Part shown: positions 10,201-15,970 of the stretch, one piece after another
How positions within the stretch are numbered: position 1 is the stretch's first letter
Layout: each line of letters starts with the position of its first letter
Source: Thermus thermamylovorans
GTDB taxonomy: Bacteria > Deinococcota > Deinococci > Deinococcales > Thermaceae
Assembly: GCF_004307015.1 (NCBI RefSeq)
Contig: NZ_SIJL01000013.1
Span: 1-33,698, forward strand
Reading direction: 5' to 3'
Length of the DNA stretch: 33,698 nt
Notes under the pieces: model-generated
What the model was told of the DNA's origin: nothing
Databases searched by the model: none
The model's input: the letters and a program-made list of their open reading frames with translations, nothing else
Program-made: the position numbers and the translations under genes

Positions 10201-12342
10201 GCCCTCCCGGAAGGCCACCCGCCCCACCCCCAGGACCTCGAGGCCCTCCCGCTCCAGGCGGAAGGCCAGGGGGGGCAGCTCCAGCCCCTCCGGCAAGGGG
10301 GGGCGAAGCCTCCCGGCCAGCCGGGGCTCCGGCCACACCTCCCCCTCCCCCGCCACCGCCCCGGAAAGGGCCAGGAGCAGCCGCTCCCCCGCCCCCCGCA
10401 GGGTCCCCCGCACCCCGTAGGCCTCGGCCTCGGCCCACCCGGCAAAGCCCCCGTCCCAAAGGAGGTCCGCCCGCAGGGCCAAGGGGCCGAGGGCCGCCTC
10501 CCCCCAAAGGCGCGCCCCCTCCCGGTAGGCCAGGCGGAGGCCCTGGGCCTGGAGGGCCAGGCCCGGCTCGGGGTCGTAGCTCCCCCCGAAGGGAACCTCC
10601 CCCCAGGGGGTCCAAAGCCTCCCGGCGATCTCCGCCCCCAGCCGGCGCAGGCGGGCCTCGGCCTCCAGGTACCGCCCCTTGAGGGCCAGGCTTCCCGCCA
10701 GGGCCCCCTCCCGGTAAAGGGCCTCCCCGGAAAGGCGGAACTCCTCCAGGGCCCGGACGGGCAGGTCCCGCAGGACCAGGGCCAGGGTCCCCTCCCGGTA
10801 GCGCCCCTCGCCGAAGGGGCTCAGAAAGCGGAAGCCCTCGGCCTCCTGCACCACCTGCACCCCCAGGGCGGCAAAGGGGGAGGCGTAGCGCAAGGCAGCC
10901 CAAAGCCGCCCCTGGAGGAGCCTGCCCTCCCCCTCCAGGTGCCCCACCGCCAGGGGGGTGGCGGCGAGGCGGAGGGCGAGGTCCCCCCAGGTGCCCCCCA
11001 GGGCCAGGGGGCCGAGCTGCCCCGAGACCCGCTCCCCCTCCCCCGCCACCGCCCCGGAGAGGTCCAGGGGGCGGAAGAGGGGGAGGGCCACCCCGGGGCT
11101 TGCCACCCGGGCCTGCCAGCGGCCCCCCTCCAGGGCGAAGGCCACCTGGGCCCGGCCCTCCAGGGGAAGGGGCCAGGCCAGGACCCCCTCCCCCCGGGCG
11201 CGCTCCCCCTGGCCCCGGAGGAGGAGGCGGCTGCCCCGGCTGTCCTCCCCCTCCACCCGGTACTCCCCTCCCCGGAGGTCCAGGGCCAGGCGGTAGTCCC
11301 GGTCGAAAAGCCGCCCCTCCGCCTCCGCCTCCAGGGCGAAGACCCGGTGGAAGGCCAGCCGCCCCCGGTGGCGGAAGGGCTCCCCCAGAAGCCGCCCCTC
11401 CCCCTGGAACCCCCCCTGGACCCGCACCTCCTCCCAGCCCTCCCCCTCCAGGAGGAGATCCCCCGCCCCCTCCACGGGGAGGGCGAGGCCAAAGTGCCGG
11501 GCCAGGGCGGCAAGCCGGGGGCGGCCCTCCACCCGGAAGCGGTACCCCTCGGCCCGGAGGTCCACCTCCGCCCGGGCCTCCAGAGGCCCCTCGAGGCCCA
11601 CCCCCCGGAGCTCGGCCACCACCCGGTCCTCCGCCAGGCGGATGGGCCCCTCCACCCCGGTGAGGGGGAAGCCCACCAGCTCCACCGCCCCCTCCGCCAC
11701 CCGGGCCTCCCCCCACAGCCCCCCGGGGCCCAGGCGCAAGACCCCGGAAAGGGTCCCCCCCTTAAGCCCCTCGTAGAAGAAGGCCAGCCCCCGCACCTCC
11801 CCCCGGAAGGCCACCTCCCAGGCCCCGAGGTCGGGGGCCAGGGCCCGGGCCTCCCCCCGGAAGCTCCCCCCCGGCAGGCGGGCCAGGAAGGCGTAGGGGT
11901 TTCCCCCCTGGAGGGTGAGGCGCAACGGGGGAAGGAAGAGCCTTTCCCCTTGGGGGAGCTCCACCTCGGCCTCCTCCAGGAGGAGCTGGCGGAAAAGGGG
12001 CCGGACCCGGGGGGGTGGCCCCGGGGGCCCCTCGGGGAAGAGGGCCTCCCAGGTGGGCCTGAGCCTCGCCCCCTTGAGGTGCAAGGAGAGGGGGAGCTCC
12101 CGGCGCAACAGGCCCAGGAGGTCGTAGGCCAGGCGCACCTCCTCCGCCCAGACCTCCAGCCCCTCCCCCCGAAGCTCCACCCCCTTCAGGCGCAGGCCCA
12201 GGAGGAGGTGCCCCCGCGCCTCCCCCACCCGCCCCTGGAGGCCCAGAAGGGCCAGGGCCCCCTCCGCCGCCCCCCGGAGAAGGGGGGGCCAGGCGGGGAG
12301 GAGGAGGAGAAGCCCGAGGAGGAGGAAAAGCCCCCAGCGCAT
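4288..12342 (-). CDS. tamB: Giant TamB-like (DUF490) translocation and assembly protein
   Basis: A single frame of about 2,684 residues, roughly twice the length of E. coli TamB (about 1,260). TamB-type proteins are anchored in the inner membrane and span the periplasm as a long lipid-carrying beta groove that works with Omp85-family barrels and in phospholipid transport. The first 20 residues (MRWGLFLLLGLLLLLPAWPP) form a signal-anchor helix. The body is thousands of residues of short alternating beta strands rich in Gly, Leu and Glu (LEGEGE, GEARL and similar). The last 350 or so residues match the DUF490 C-terminus: GGTYADPFLAGEV, LSEPEIYALLALG, FSIGKYLSPELFLGYAVDLR, ending GALYRW. A TATGCT box seven bases upstream supports the ATG at 12342. 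The ATG at 12354 lies inside that box and is the alternative start. Only two cysteines were noticed (near 7716 and 7740). Confidence 0.9.
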   Translation of the reverse strand: MRWGLFLLLGLLLLLPAWPPLLRGAAEGALALLGLQGRVGEARGHLLLGLRLKGVELRGEGLEVWAEEVRLAYDLLGLLRRELPLSLHLKGARLRPTWEALFPEGPPGPPPRVRPLFRQLLLEEAEVELPQGERLFLPPLRLTLQGGNPYAFLARLPGGSFRGEARALAPDLGAWEVAFRGEVRGLAFFYEGLKGGTLSGVLRLGPGGLWGEARVAEGAVELVGFPLTGVEGPIRLAEDRVVAELRGVGLEGPLEARAEVDLRAEGYRFRVEGRPRLAALARHFGLALPVEGAGDLLLEGEGWEEVRVQGGFQGEGRLLGEPFRHRGRLAFHRVFALEAEAEGRLFDRDYRLALDLRGGEYRVEGEDSRGSRLLLRGQGERARGEGVLAWPLPLEGRAQVAFALEGGRWQARVASPGVALPLFRPLDLSGAVAGEGERVSGQLGPLALGGTWGDLALRLAATPLAVGHLEGEGRLLQGRLWAALRYASPFAALGVQVVQEAEGFRFLSPFGEGRYREGTLALVLRDLPVRALEEFRLSGEALYREGALAGSLALKGRYLEAEARLRRLGAEIAGRLWTPWGEVPFGGSYDPEPGLALQAQGLRLAYREGARLWGEAALGPLALRADLLWDGGFAGWAEAEAYGVRGTLRGAGERLLLALSGAVAGEGEVWPEPRLAGRLRPPLPEGLELPPLAFRLEREGLEVLGVGRVAFREGWPFALELPFRYRGLEGRLLAAGGLEGGRVALRTPYGEVAGEGPWRELALLGRLEVPHGGPGRLSGRLDLPGLAYRGEVYWEGPGLRLGFQGEGASLRLAGEAPGLRLLGGYGEGGLSLEVRAEGYDLAPWGLPLRATGVWGTEGGRLRLVSPYGEALAVGEELLAARVRLSGPYLEGEGRVSPEGVSLALAGGYGGDGAGVRLWARGGGPWGALALDLGGEAWAPYLEPVAFRGRVWWAEGVRYLLEGPVHLQGEGLRYRGGFALPVALLGREGGLWGEFWGEGLALEGAGEGELGGLPFAFRGGYGEGAFLRLAFPGGEVALEGEEVGFRVADAGPLMGLLGLPLSGEAWGRLTLEGEGEAWARLRYGEEALLLDYREGVLRLHLPLRDLGLAWAPGEGRLWGLGALQGEGRLRLGGEGEVLGAFRLGGVEARLAGSLRDLEAEARLLGEGLGESAFAGRLDLLGLEGEGVFRHASAYGEGEVALLWEGARYRGEGWLRGLRYLEQEGPLRLWGEGGRVEATWEAPLAFAARYHGALQLGVRGEGEVLGFRVGADLAYGPEGYRGRLEAQGRGLRLLAEGEGPLRLSLLGEGLPGEVRAEGVLEGLSLRGEARYALPLGQARLLAEARLQGELPRFLLEGEGAVLGEGEALPFRFAYAHEGGGPDPGALALWGEASGFRLRLEGGRLSLHLDRDLAPFGLPLGVRARAEGPWDGPIGVVLERPEGRLSGRVWPWPLRAELAGEVLGERVEAAYGEEGAVLRFLGPVLAGEARYGRALSGLLALRYPLPGGGLRGEVDLAQGTFRLLGEGEWRGEVRGAFCLPAPLGGCPGLEAQAQGELAHGPLALRLDHGYRAEAGYLGALLGEGRLLTPYGEVLLRGRGLGLDLLGEGLPLWGRLDLLPFRLLYRYAGPLPLGLGELWAEGAYPGEWLRGRYRLGEVALDLQGLPGFRVALRGEGLWGEVGPEGLALRAEGFAYGPLRVFGWAAGPWERVEGELALAAFGREARVRGAYGREGLRLAFAGDLEGEVAWREVWEGRLAFREGFLEVFGEGVPGVRGEVLGEGVGFRWPLLEAGGVRVDLQAREASGEGRLLAGLVPGGLQAQGAGREVRLGYRVPGLGLPLEGVLDLRDLSLALVSPEGEGALRYAGGRVEGAWALEVAGLALRLLGEGERVRLLGEHPPWPWWAAGAGALEGEVDLGGSYRLGYRAGAQVLELTGRLLEATLQAEGPYLQGRLAYPPSGELRVELPLPPLAARFRGRVFGEGYGVEGVLEGEVGRVEARGRLWPLAGELLLEGAALEDFLAPYAPYLKGRVSGRLALEGLEARGSLRGQVEAAGTALPLAFSGALGPGRLWGEGSLGQSRFQVELLGGRLDLAAALRAFPLHLPLAAVAGPLEGEAYWTGQARLRLPLADPWEGEGVLVGESLRFLGAGDELRGRAALRFQGGRVHVDHLRLAGRGTWEGGGYFGPGGSDLYLSLRDTAFTPVLGVIPALRPYRPEASGSLTLRLGAEGFRAEFQDFRFRLGPVAGYLERGLLSLNGGARAEGELLLQAPFPGRAGLGLEGRLEDFRVTARGTVSLPGLQEAIPAEVAFRYPGYGVEIRLGGALAQGTLFPLRLAGYGPLPLYYPQYYLQEGLLDVKGFFLYEERGTYYLTGNAEVVRARLALPEARVRQLTQEGVPWAGPPEGQGSAPVPLVFEGVRIYAERGVLVQESLVQGELRGELFLGGTYADPFLAGEVEALWGSFRLLDSLFTLDPARSVLRFRPDRGLLPEFALRAQAETRGYQVVLEASGEFLRENGRVKARLEPRFASEPPLSEPEIYALLALGTPDLARLGEALPQAALGAALETLVLGQLERELARALGLDRVQLQVPLLQGGEVGDIRFSIGKYLSPELFLGYAVDLRGGQALSAQYRQDGFTFAFSSTFFPGNGRFPRLAFAVGYDLTPALGLTFSLEAADATRFSVGALYRW

Positions 12343-12349
12343 CCCCCTA

Positions 12350-12355
12350 AGCATA
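12350..12355 (-). promoter_or_regulatory. -10 box of tamB (leaderless type)
   Basis: Minus-strand TATGCT is seven bases before the ATG at 12342. This spacing would start the mRNA at or next to the start codon. It favours 12342 over the in-frame ATG at 12354, which sits within the box. Confidence 0.55.
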
Positions 12356-12389
12356 GAGGGGGTAGATGAAAGCCGCGTGGCAAGGGGGC

Positions 12390-12395
12390 TAGAAT
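12390..12395 (+). promoter_or_regulatory. -10 box of acyP (leaderless type)
   Basis: TAGAAT is six bases before the acyP ATG. A weak -35-like ATGAAA lies 18 bases further upstream, around 12366-12371. It is divergent from the tamB promoter within about 60 bases. Confidence 0.55.
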
Positions 12396-12401
12396 GGGCT
12401 T

Positions 12402-12668
12402 ATGCCGCGCCTGGTGGCCTTGGTCCGGGGGCGGGTGCAGGGGGTGGGGTACCGGGCCTTCGCCCAGAGGAGGGCCTTGGAGCTGGGGCTTTCCGGCTAC
12501 GCGGAGAACCTGCCGGACGGCCGGGTGGAGGTGGTGGCCGAGGGCCCCGAGGAGGAGCTCCTCGCCTTCCTCCACCACCTGAAGCAAGGCCCGCGCCTGG
12601 CCCGGGTGGAGGGGGTGGAGGTGCAGTGGGCCGAGGCCACCGGGCTCGAGGGGTTCTACGTGTACTGA
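12402..12668 (+). CDS. acyP: Acylphosphatase
   Basis: Small cytoplasmic enzyme of 88 residues that hydrolyses acylphosphates such as 1,3-bisphosphoglycerate. The N-terminal signature [16 protein letters not shown] carries the phosphate-binding loop with catalytic Arg18. Asn36 in [17 protein letters not shown] is the second catalytic residue, and the 18-residue spacing equals that of the classical enzymes. The C-terminus ends in GLEGFYVY, like the F-Y-x-x ending of the family. It has no visible Shine-Dalgarno and carries a leaderless-type -10 box instead. Its last 13 bases overlap the end of hflX, which comes from the opposite strand. Confidence 0.95.
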   Translation: MPRLVALVRGRVQGVGYRAFAQRRALELGLSGYAENLPDGRVEVVAEGPEEELLAFLHHLKQGPRLARVEGVEVQWAEATGLEGFYVY

Positions 12669-14305
12669 GCCCAGGCCTGCGGCCTGACCCCCGAGGCCAG
12701 CAGGGCCTCGGCCAGGGCCTCCTTGAGCTGGGAAAGCCCTGTGCCCTTGAGGGCGGAAACCGGCACCCCCCCGAGCCTCTCCTGCAAATAGGAAAGGTCA
12801 TAGGGGGCCGCCCGGTCCGCTTTGGCCAGGGCCAGAACCCTGGGGGCCTCCACCCCGAGCTCCCGCAGGAGGGCCTCCACCACCCGGTGCCGCCCCAAAG
12901 CCCCCTCCTCCGAGGCGTCCAGCACGTGGACCAGGAGGTCCGCCTCCCGCACCTCCTCCAGGGTGGCCCGGAAGGCGGTGAGGAGCTCCTCGGGCATCTG
13001 GCGGATGAAGCCCACGGTGTCCGTGAAGAGGACCTCCCCCACCCCGGGCAGGAAGCCCCGGCGGGTGAGGGGCCTTAGGGTGGCGAAGAGCTTATCCTCC
13101 CCCGCCTCCCCGCCCCGGGCCAGGGCGGAGAGGAGGGTGGTCTTGCCGGCGTTGGTGTAGCCCACCACGGCGATGAGGGGCACCCCGCGGCGCTTCCTCT
13201 GCCTCCTGGCCTCCTCCCGCCTCCGGGCGTACTCCTCCAGCTTCCGGGAGAGGTGGGCGATCCGCTCCTGGAGGCGCCTCTTGTCCACCTCCAGCTTGGT
13301 CTCCCCGGGCCCCCGGGTGCCGATCCCGCCCCCGAGGCGGCTCATCTCCTTCCCCTTCCCCACCAGGCGGGGGAGGAGGTACCTGAGCTGGGCCAGCTCC
13401 ACCTGGGCCTGGGCCTCAGGGGTCTTGGCGTGGAGGGCGAAGATGTCCAGGATGAGCTGGGTGCGGTCCAGGACCTTGAGGCCCGTGGCCCTTTCGATCT
13501 CCCGCGCCTGGGTGGGGGTGAGCTCCAGGCCGAAGATGAGGGTGGCGGCGTTTTCGTGGTAGGCGAGGCTTTTGAGCTCCTCCAGCTTCCCCAGGCCCAC
13601 CAGATAGCGGGGGTCCAGGCGCTGGCGGAAGACCAGCACCCGCCGCACCGGCACGCCCCCCGCGGTGCGGGTGAGCTCGGCGAGCTCGGAAAGGCCCGCC
13701 TCCGCCTCCGGCCCCTCCCCCCGGTCCACCCCCACCAGGAGGGCCCTTTCCCCGCTCCCGTCCAGGAGTTCCCGCACCCGCGCCTGGCGGGCCAGCTCCT
13801 CCTCCAGGGCCGCCACCTCCGCCAAAAGGTCCAGGTCCAGGTACTGGAAGTAGGGCCTAGGGGGCAGGATCCGCCAGTCCTCCTCGGCGGCCTTGGGGGG
13901 GGAGAGGAAGGCCAGGTGCAGGGTGGCGGGCCTCCCTTCCTCCACCTCCAGGGCGGCCAGGCTGTCCAGGCGGTGGAGGAAGAGCACCGATAGGTCGGGC
14001 CGGGATAGGCCCCCCTTGGCGAGGTGGGTGTGCAGGAGGCGGAAGCCGGAGAGCCTGCGCTCGTCCCTGGCCCCATCCGGGATGGGCAGGTCCTTGGCGT
14101 CCCCCACCCCCACCCGCACCACCCGCCCCTCCCGGTCCAGAAGGAGGCTGATGGGCCGCCCGGCTTCCTGGGAAAGCCCCGCCAGGACCTGGGCCAGCTC
14201 GGGGGTGAGCACCCTTTCCTTGGGCACCCGCCTCCGGTACAGATTGGAAAGCTTCTTAAGCTCGCTCCGCTTGAGCCCCTCCGTCCTGCCGAAGATCTTC
14301 TCCAA
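12656..14305 (-). CDS. hflX: Ribosome-associated GTPase HflX, long form with N-terminal extension
   Basis: 549 residues against about 426 in E. coli; HflX is a GTPase that splits stalled or stressed 70S ribosomes. The HflX N-domain lies at about 188-370, with [11 protein letters not shown] and the glycine-rich [15 protein letters not shown] (325-339), then a charged helical stretch. The G domain has G1 GYTNAGKT (382-389), G3 DTVG (429-432) and G5 SALKG (517-521). The G4 motif reads AKAD (494-497) instead of NKxD, an unusual change in the guanine-specificity motif. Residues 25-140 form an extra domain with HTH (92-94), Ser101 and Asp104 in a JAMM/RadC-like arrangement. The start is TTG: the ATG-less 5' end has TATACT nine bases upstream and GGGAGG just before the codon. 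It overlaps acyP tail to tail. Confidence 0.94.
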   Translation of the reverse strand: MEKIFGRTEGLKRSELKKLSNLYRRRVPKERVLTPELAQVLAGLSQEAGRPISLLLDREGRVVRVGVGDAKDLPIPDGARDERRLSGFRLLHTHLAKGGLSRPDLSVLFLHRLDSLAALEVEEGRPATLHLAFLSPPKAAEEDWRILPPRPYFQYLDLDLLAEVAALEEELARQARVRELLDGSGERALLVGVDRGEGPEAEAGLSELAELTRTAGGVPVRRVLVFRQRLDPRYLVGLGKLEELKSLAYHENAATLIFGLELTPTQAREIERATGLKVLDRTQLILDIFALHAKTPEAQAQVELAQLRYLLPRLVGKGKEMSRLGGGIGTRGPGETKLEVDKRRLQERIAHLSRKLEEYARRREEARRQRKRRGVPLIAVVGYTNAGKTTLLSALARGGEAGEDKLFATLRPLTRRGFLPGVGEVLFTDTVGFIRQMPEELLTAFRATLEEVREADLLVHVLDASEEGALGRHRVVEALLRELGVEAPRVLALAKADRAAPYDLSYLQERLGGVPVSALKGTGLSQLKEALAEALLASGVRPQAWAQYT

Positions 14306-14314
14306 TGCCCTCCC

Positions 14315-14322
14315 AGTATACC
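14315..14322. promoter_or_regulatory. Shared divergent -10 elements for hflX and the DUF218 gene
   Basis: The palindrome GTATAC supplies TATACT on the minus strand (14320-14315, nine bases before the hflX TTG) and TATACC on the plus strand (14317-14322, 23 bases before the GTG at 14346). Only one of the two promoters could be occupied at a time. No good -35 boxes are seen on either side. Confidence 0.4.
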
Positions 14323-14345
14323 ACGAAGCCGGCCCTGGAAGTAGA

Positions 14346-14930
14346 GTGGGTGGCGTGCGCGGGCTCCTCCCCCTCCTCCTTTTCTTCCCCCCCGCCCTCG
14401 CCCAGGGGTACGCCTGGATCGTGGTCCTGGGGGCCGCCCAGTACGGGGGACGGCCCTCCCCGGCCCTGGAAAGGCGGCTGGAGACCGCCCTGGAGCTCTA
14501 CGCAAAGGGCCTCGCCCCCGGGATCGCCGTGGCCGGGGGCAGGCTTCCCGGGGACCGCTTCAGCGAGGGGGAGGTGGGCTGCCGCTACCTCCTGGAACGG
14601 GGGGTGCCCGGGGAGGCCCTCCTCTGCGAGACGCAAAGCCGGAACACCTACGAGAACCTCCTCTTCCTCCGGCCCCGCCTTCAGGGGCCCGTCCTCCTGG
14701 TCACCGACGCCCCCCACCTCCCGCGGGCCCTCTTCCTGGCCCGCCTCCTGGGCCTGGAGGCCCGGGGCCATCCCGTACCCGGACCCTACCCCCCGGGCTA
14801 CTGGCTGCGGGAGGCCCTCTACCGCCTCTGGCTCTACCTGGGCCTAAGGCCCTCCCCTGGGGGGCAGGCCCTCAGGGCCCCCCCTCCAGGCGGCGCAGGG
14901 CCTCCAGATACCCCTCCAAGAGGGCCCTGA
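14346..14930 (+). CDS. DUF218 (YdcF/SanA/ElyC-type) envelope protein
   Basis: About 194 residues with an N-terminal hydrophobic signal or anchor (RGLLPLLLFFPPALAQG), followed by the DUF218 core: IVVLGAAQYGGRPSPALERR, AVAGGRLPGDRFSEGEVG, ETQSRNTYENLLFLRP, LLVTDAPHLPRALFLARLLG. DUF218 proteins are linked in other bacteria to envelope integrity and peptidoglycan or lipid-carrier metabolism, but no reaction is established. Serine/asparagine (SRNTYEN) and histidine (APHLPRA) positions typical of the family are present. The start is uncertain: GTG 14346 has GGAAG four bases upstream, and GTG 14355 gives a more compact signal peptide. The Pro/Gly-rich C-terminal tail (after about residue 172) is encoded antisense to the last 59 bases of divIVA and may be dispensable. 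Confidence 0.82.
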   Translation: MGGVRGLLPLLLFFPPALAQGYAWIVVLGAAQYGGRPSPALERRLETALELYAKGLAPGIAVAGGRLPGDRFSEGEVGCRYLLERGVPGEALLCETQSRNTYENLLFLRPRLQGPVLLVTDAPHLPRALFLARLLGLEARGHPVPGPYPPGYWLREALYRLWLYLGLRPSPGGQALRAPPPGGAGPPDTPPRGP

Positions 14931-15324
14931 CCTGGCCCAGGAAGAGGGCCTTCTCCTGCCGGGCCCGCTCGATCTCCCCCCGGAGGCGCCTGAGCTCCTC
15001 CGCCGCCTCCTTCAGCACCTGCTCCTTGGCCGCCAGGGCCTCCTTGCGGATCAGCTCCGCCTCCCTTTCCGCCTGGGCCCGAAGTTCCCGGGCGATCCGC
15101 TCCGCGGCCACCACCGCCCGCTTGAGCTCCCCCTCGGCCTCCTTCAGGCGGGCCACCTCCTCCTCCAGGCCCTGCAGGCGCTGGCGCAGACCCTCATTTT
15201 CCTGGATGAGGCCCTCCATCACCTCGGCCACCCGGGCCAGGTAGGCCCGCACCGCCCCCCGGTGGTACCCGCGCAAGCCCACGGGGAACTCCTGGTAACG
15301 CACGTCCAAAGGGGTTAGGTCCAT
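14872..15324 (-). CDS. divIVA: DivIVA-domain coiled-coil protein
   Basis: 150-residue protein of the DivIVA/GpsB type, expected to mark curved membrane or septa and recruit division and envelope factors. The N-terminal module LTPLDVRYQEFPVGLRGYHRGAVRAYL corresponds to the membrane-binding DivIVA domain (its F/L-rich start and the RGY-x-x-x-x-V pattern). Residues 35-140 are an almost unbroken charged heptad coiled coil (Glu, Arg, Ala and Leu rich). It is the last gene of a pnp-yggS-divIVA run, with ten bases between it and yggS and GCGAGGA as a likely ribosome-binding site. yggS-family genes occur next to division genes and divIVA in many bacteria, which supports the assignment. Its 3' end overlaps the DUF218 gene by 59 bases. 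Confidence 0.88.
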   Translation of the reverse strand: MDLTPLDVRYQEFPVGLRGYHRGAVRAYLARVAEVMEGLIQENEGLRQRLQGLEEEVARLKEAEGELKRAVVAAERIARELRAQAEREAELIRKEALAAKEQVLKEAAEELRRLRGEIERARQEKALFLGQVRALLEGYLEALRRLEGGP

Positions 15325-15334
15325 GGGTCCTCGC

Positions 15335-15970
15335 CTAGTCTACAAAAAGGGCCCGCCCCACCCGCACCAGGGTGGCCCCCTCCTCCACGGCGATGGGGAA
15401 GTCGTCGGACATGCCCATGGAGCGCTCGGGAAGGCCCAGGCGGTCGGCAAGCTGGGAGAGCCTCCGGAAGATGGGCCGGACCACCCCTTCCGGGCCCACG
15501 GGGGGCACGGTCATGAGGCCCAGGACCTCCAGGTGGGGCATGGCCCGCACCCGCTCGTAAGCGTCCAGGAGCTCCTCCTCCAGAAAGCCGTGCTTCTGGG
15601 GCTCCCGGCCCAGGTTCACCTCCAAAAGCACCCGAAGCCTCACCCCCTCCCGCGCCCCCACCCGCTCCAGGGCCTCCGCCAGGCGTAAGGAGTCCAGGGA
15701 GTGGATGAGGGCGAAGCGGGGGGCCAACTTGGCCTTGTTGCGCTGCAAGGGCCCCACGAGATGCCACTCCGCCTGAAGGAGCTCCATCTTCCTAAGGGCC
15801 TCCTGCACCCGGCTTTCCCCCAAGGGGAAGGGGCCGTGGCGGAGGACCCTCTCCCAGATCTCCTCCACGCTCCTCCCCTTGGTCACCGCCACCAGGCGCA
15901 CCTCCTCCGGCCGCCGCCCCGCGCGGCGGCAGGCGGCCCCTATGGCCTCCAGCACCCGGGGCAGGCCCAT
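15335..15970 (-). CDS. yggS: YggS/PLPBP-family pyridoxal phosphate-binding protein
   Basis: 211 residues, single-domain TIM-barrel protein of the PROSC/YggS family that binds pyridoxal 5'-phosphate and buffers PLP and amino-acid homeostasis without a known catalytic reaction. The PLP lysine is Lys31 in LVAVTKG. Other family marks are HLVGPLQRNKAK, IHSLDSLRLAEAL, VLLEVNLGREPQKHGF, GLMTVPP, and the phosphate-binding SMGMSDDFPIAVEEG-x-x-x-VRVG near the C-terminus. Its ATG overlaps the pnp TGA by one base (TGATG), so translation is coupled. divIVA follows after ten bases. Confidence 0.94.
   Translation of the reverse strand: MGLPRVLEAIGAACRRAGRRPEEVRLVAVTKGRSVEEIWERVLRHGPFPLGESRVQEALRKMELLQAEWHLVGPLQRNKAKLAPRFALIHSLDSLRLAEALERVGAREGVRLRVLLEVNLGREPQKHGFLEEELLDAYERVRAMPHLEVLGLMTVPPVGPEGVVRPIFRRLSQLADRLGLPERSMGMSDDFPIAVEEGATLVRVGRALFVD

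Noticed and set aside
5000-12000. CRISPR-like or tandem DNA repeats suggested by recurring CCTCCCC and GGAGG words
   Set aside because: These are codon-biased words for Gly/Glu/Arg/Leu in a beta-repeat protein, without constant repeat length or spacers.
4288-12342. Possibility that the giant frame is several fused or frameshifted genes
   Set aside because: The frame is continuous, has one signal anchor at the start and one DUF490 end, and shows no internal ribosome-binding site with a new signal peptide that I could see.
6661-12369. 1,902-codon open frame on the plus strand opposite tamB
   Set aside because: Its translation is proline/glutamine/glycine-rich with no domain pattern. Stops are rare in this DNA of over 70% GC, and tamB on the other strand has a coherent DUF490 ending. 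It is a shadow frame.
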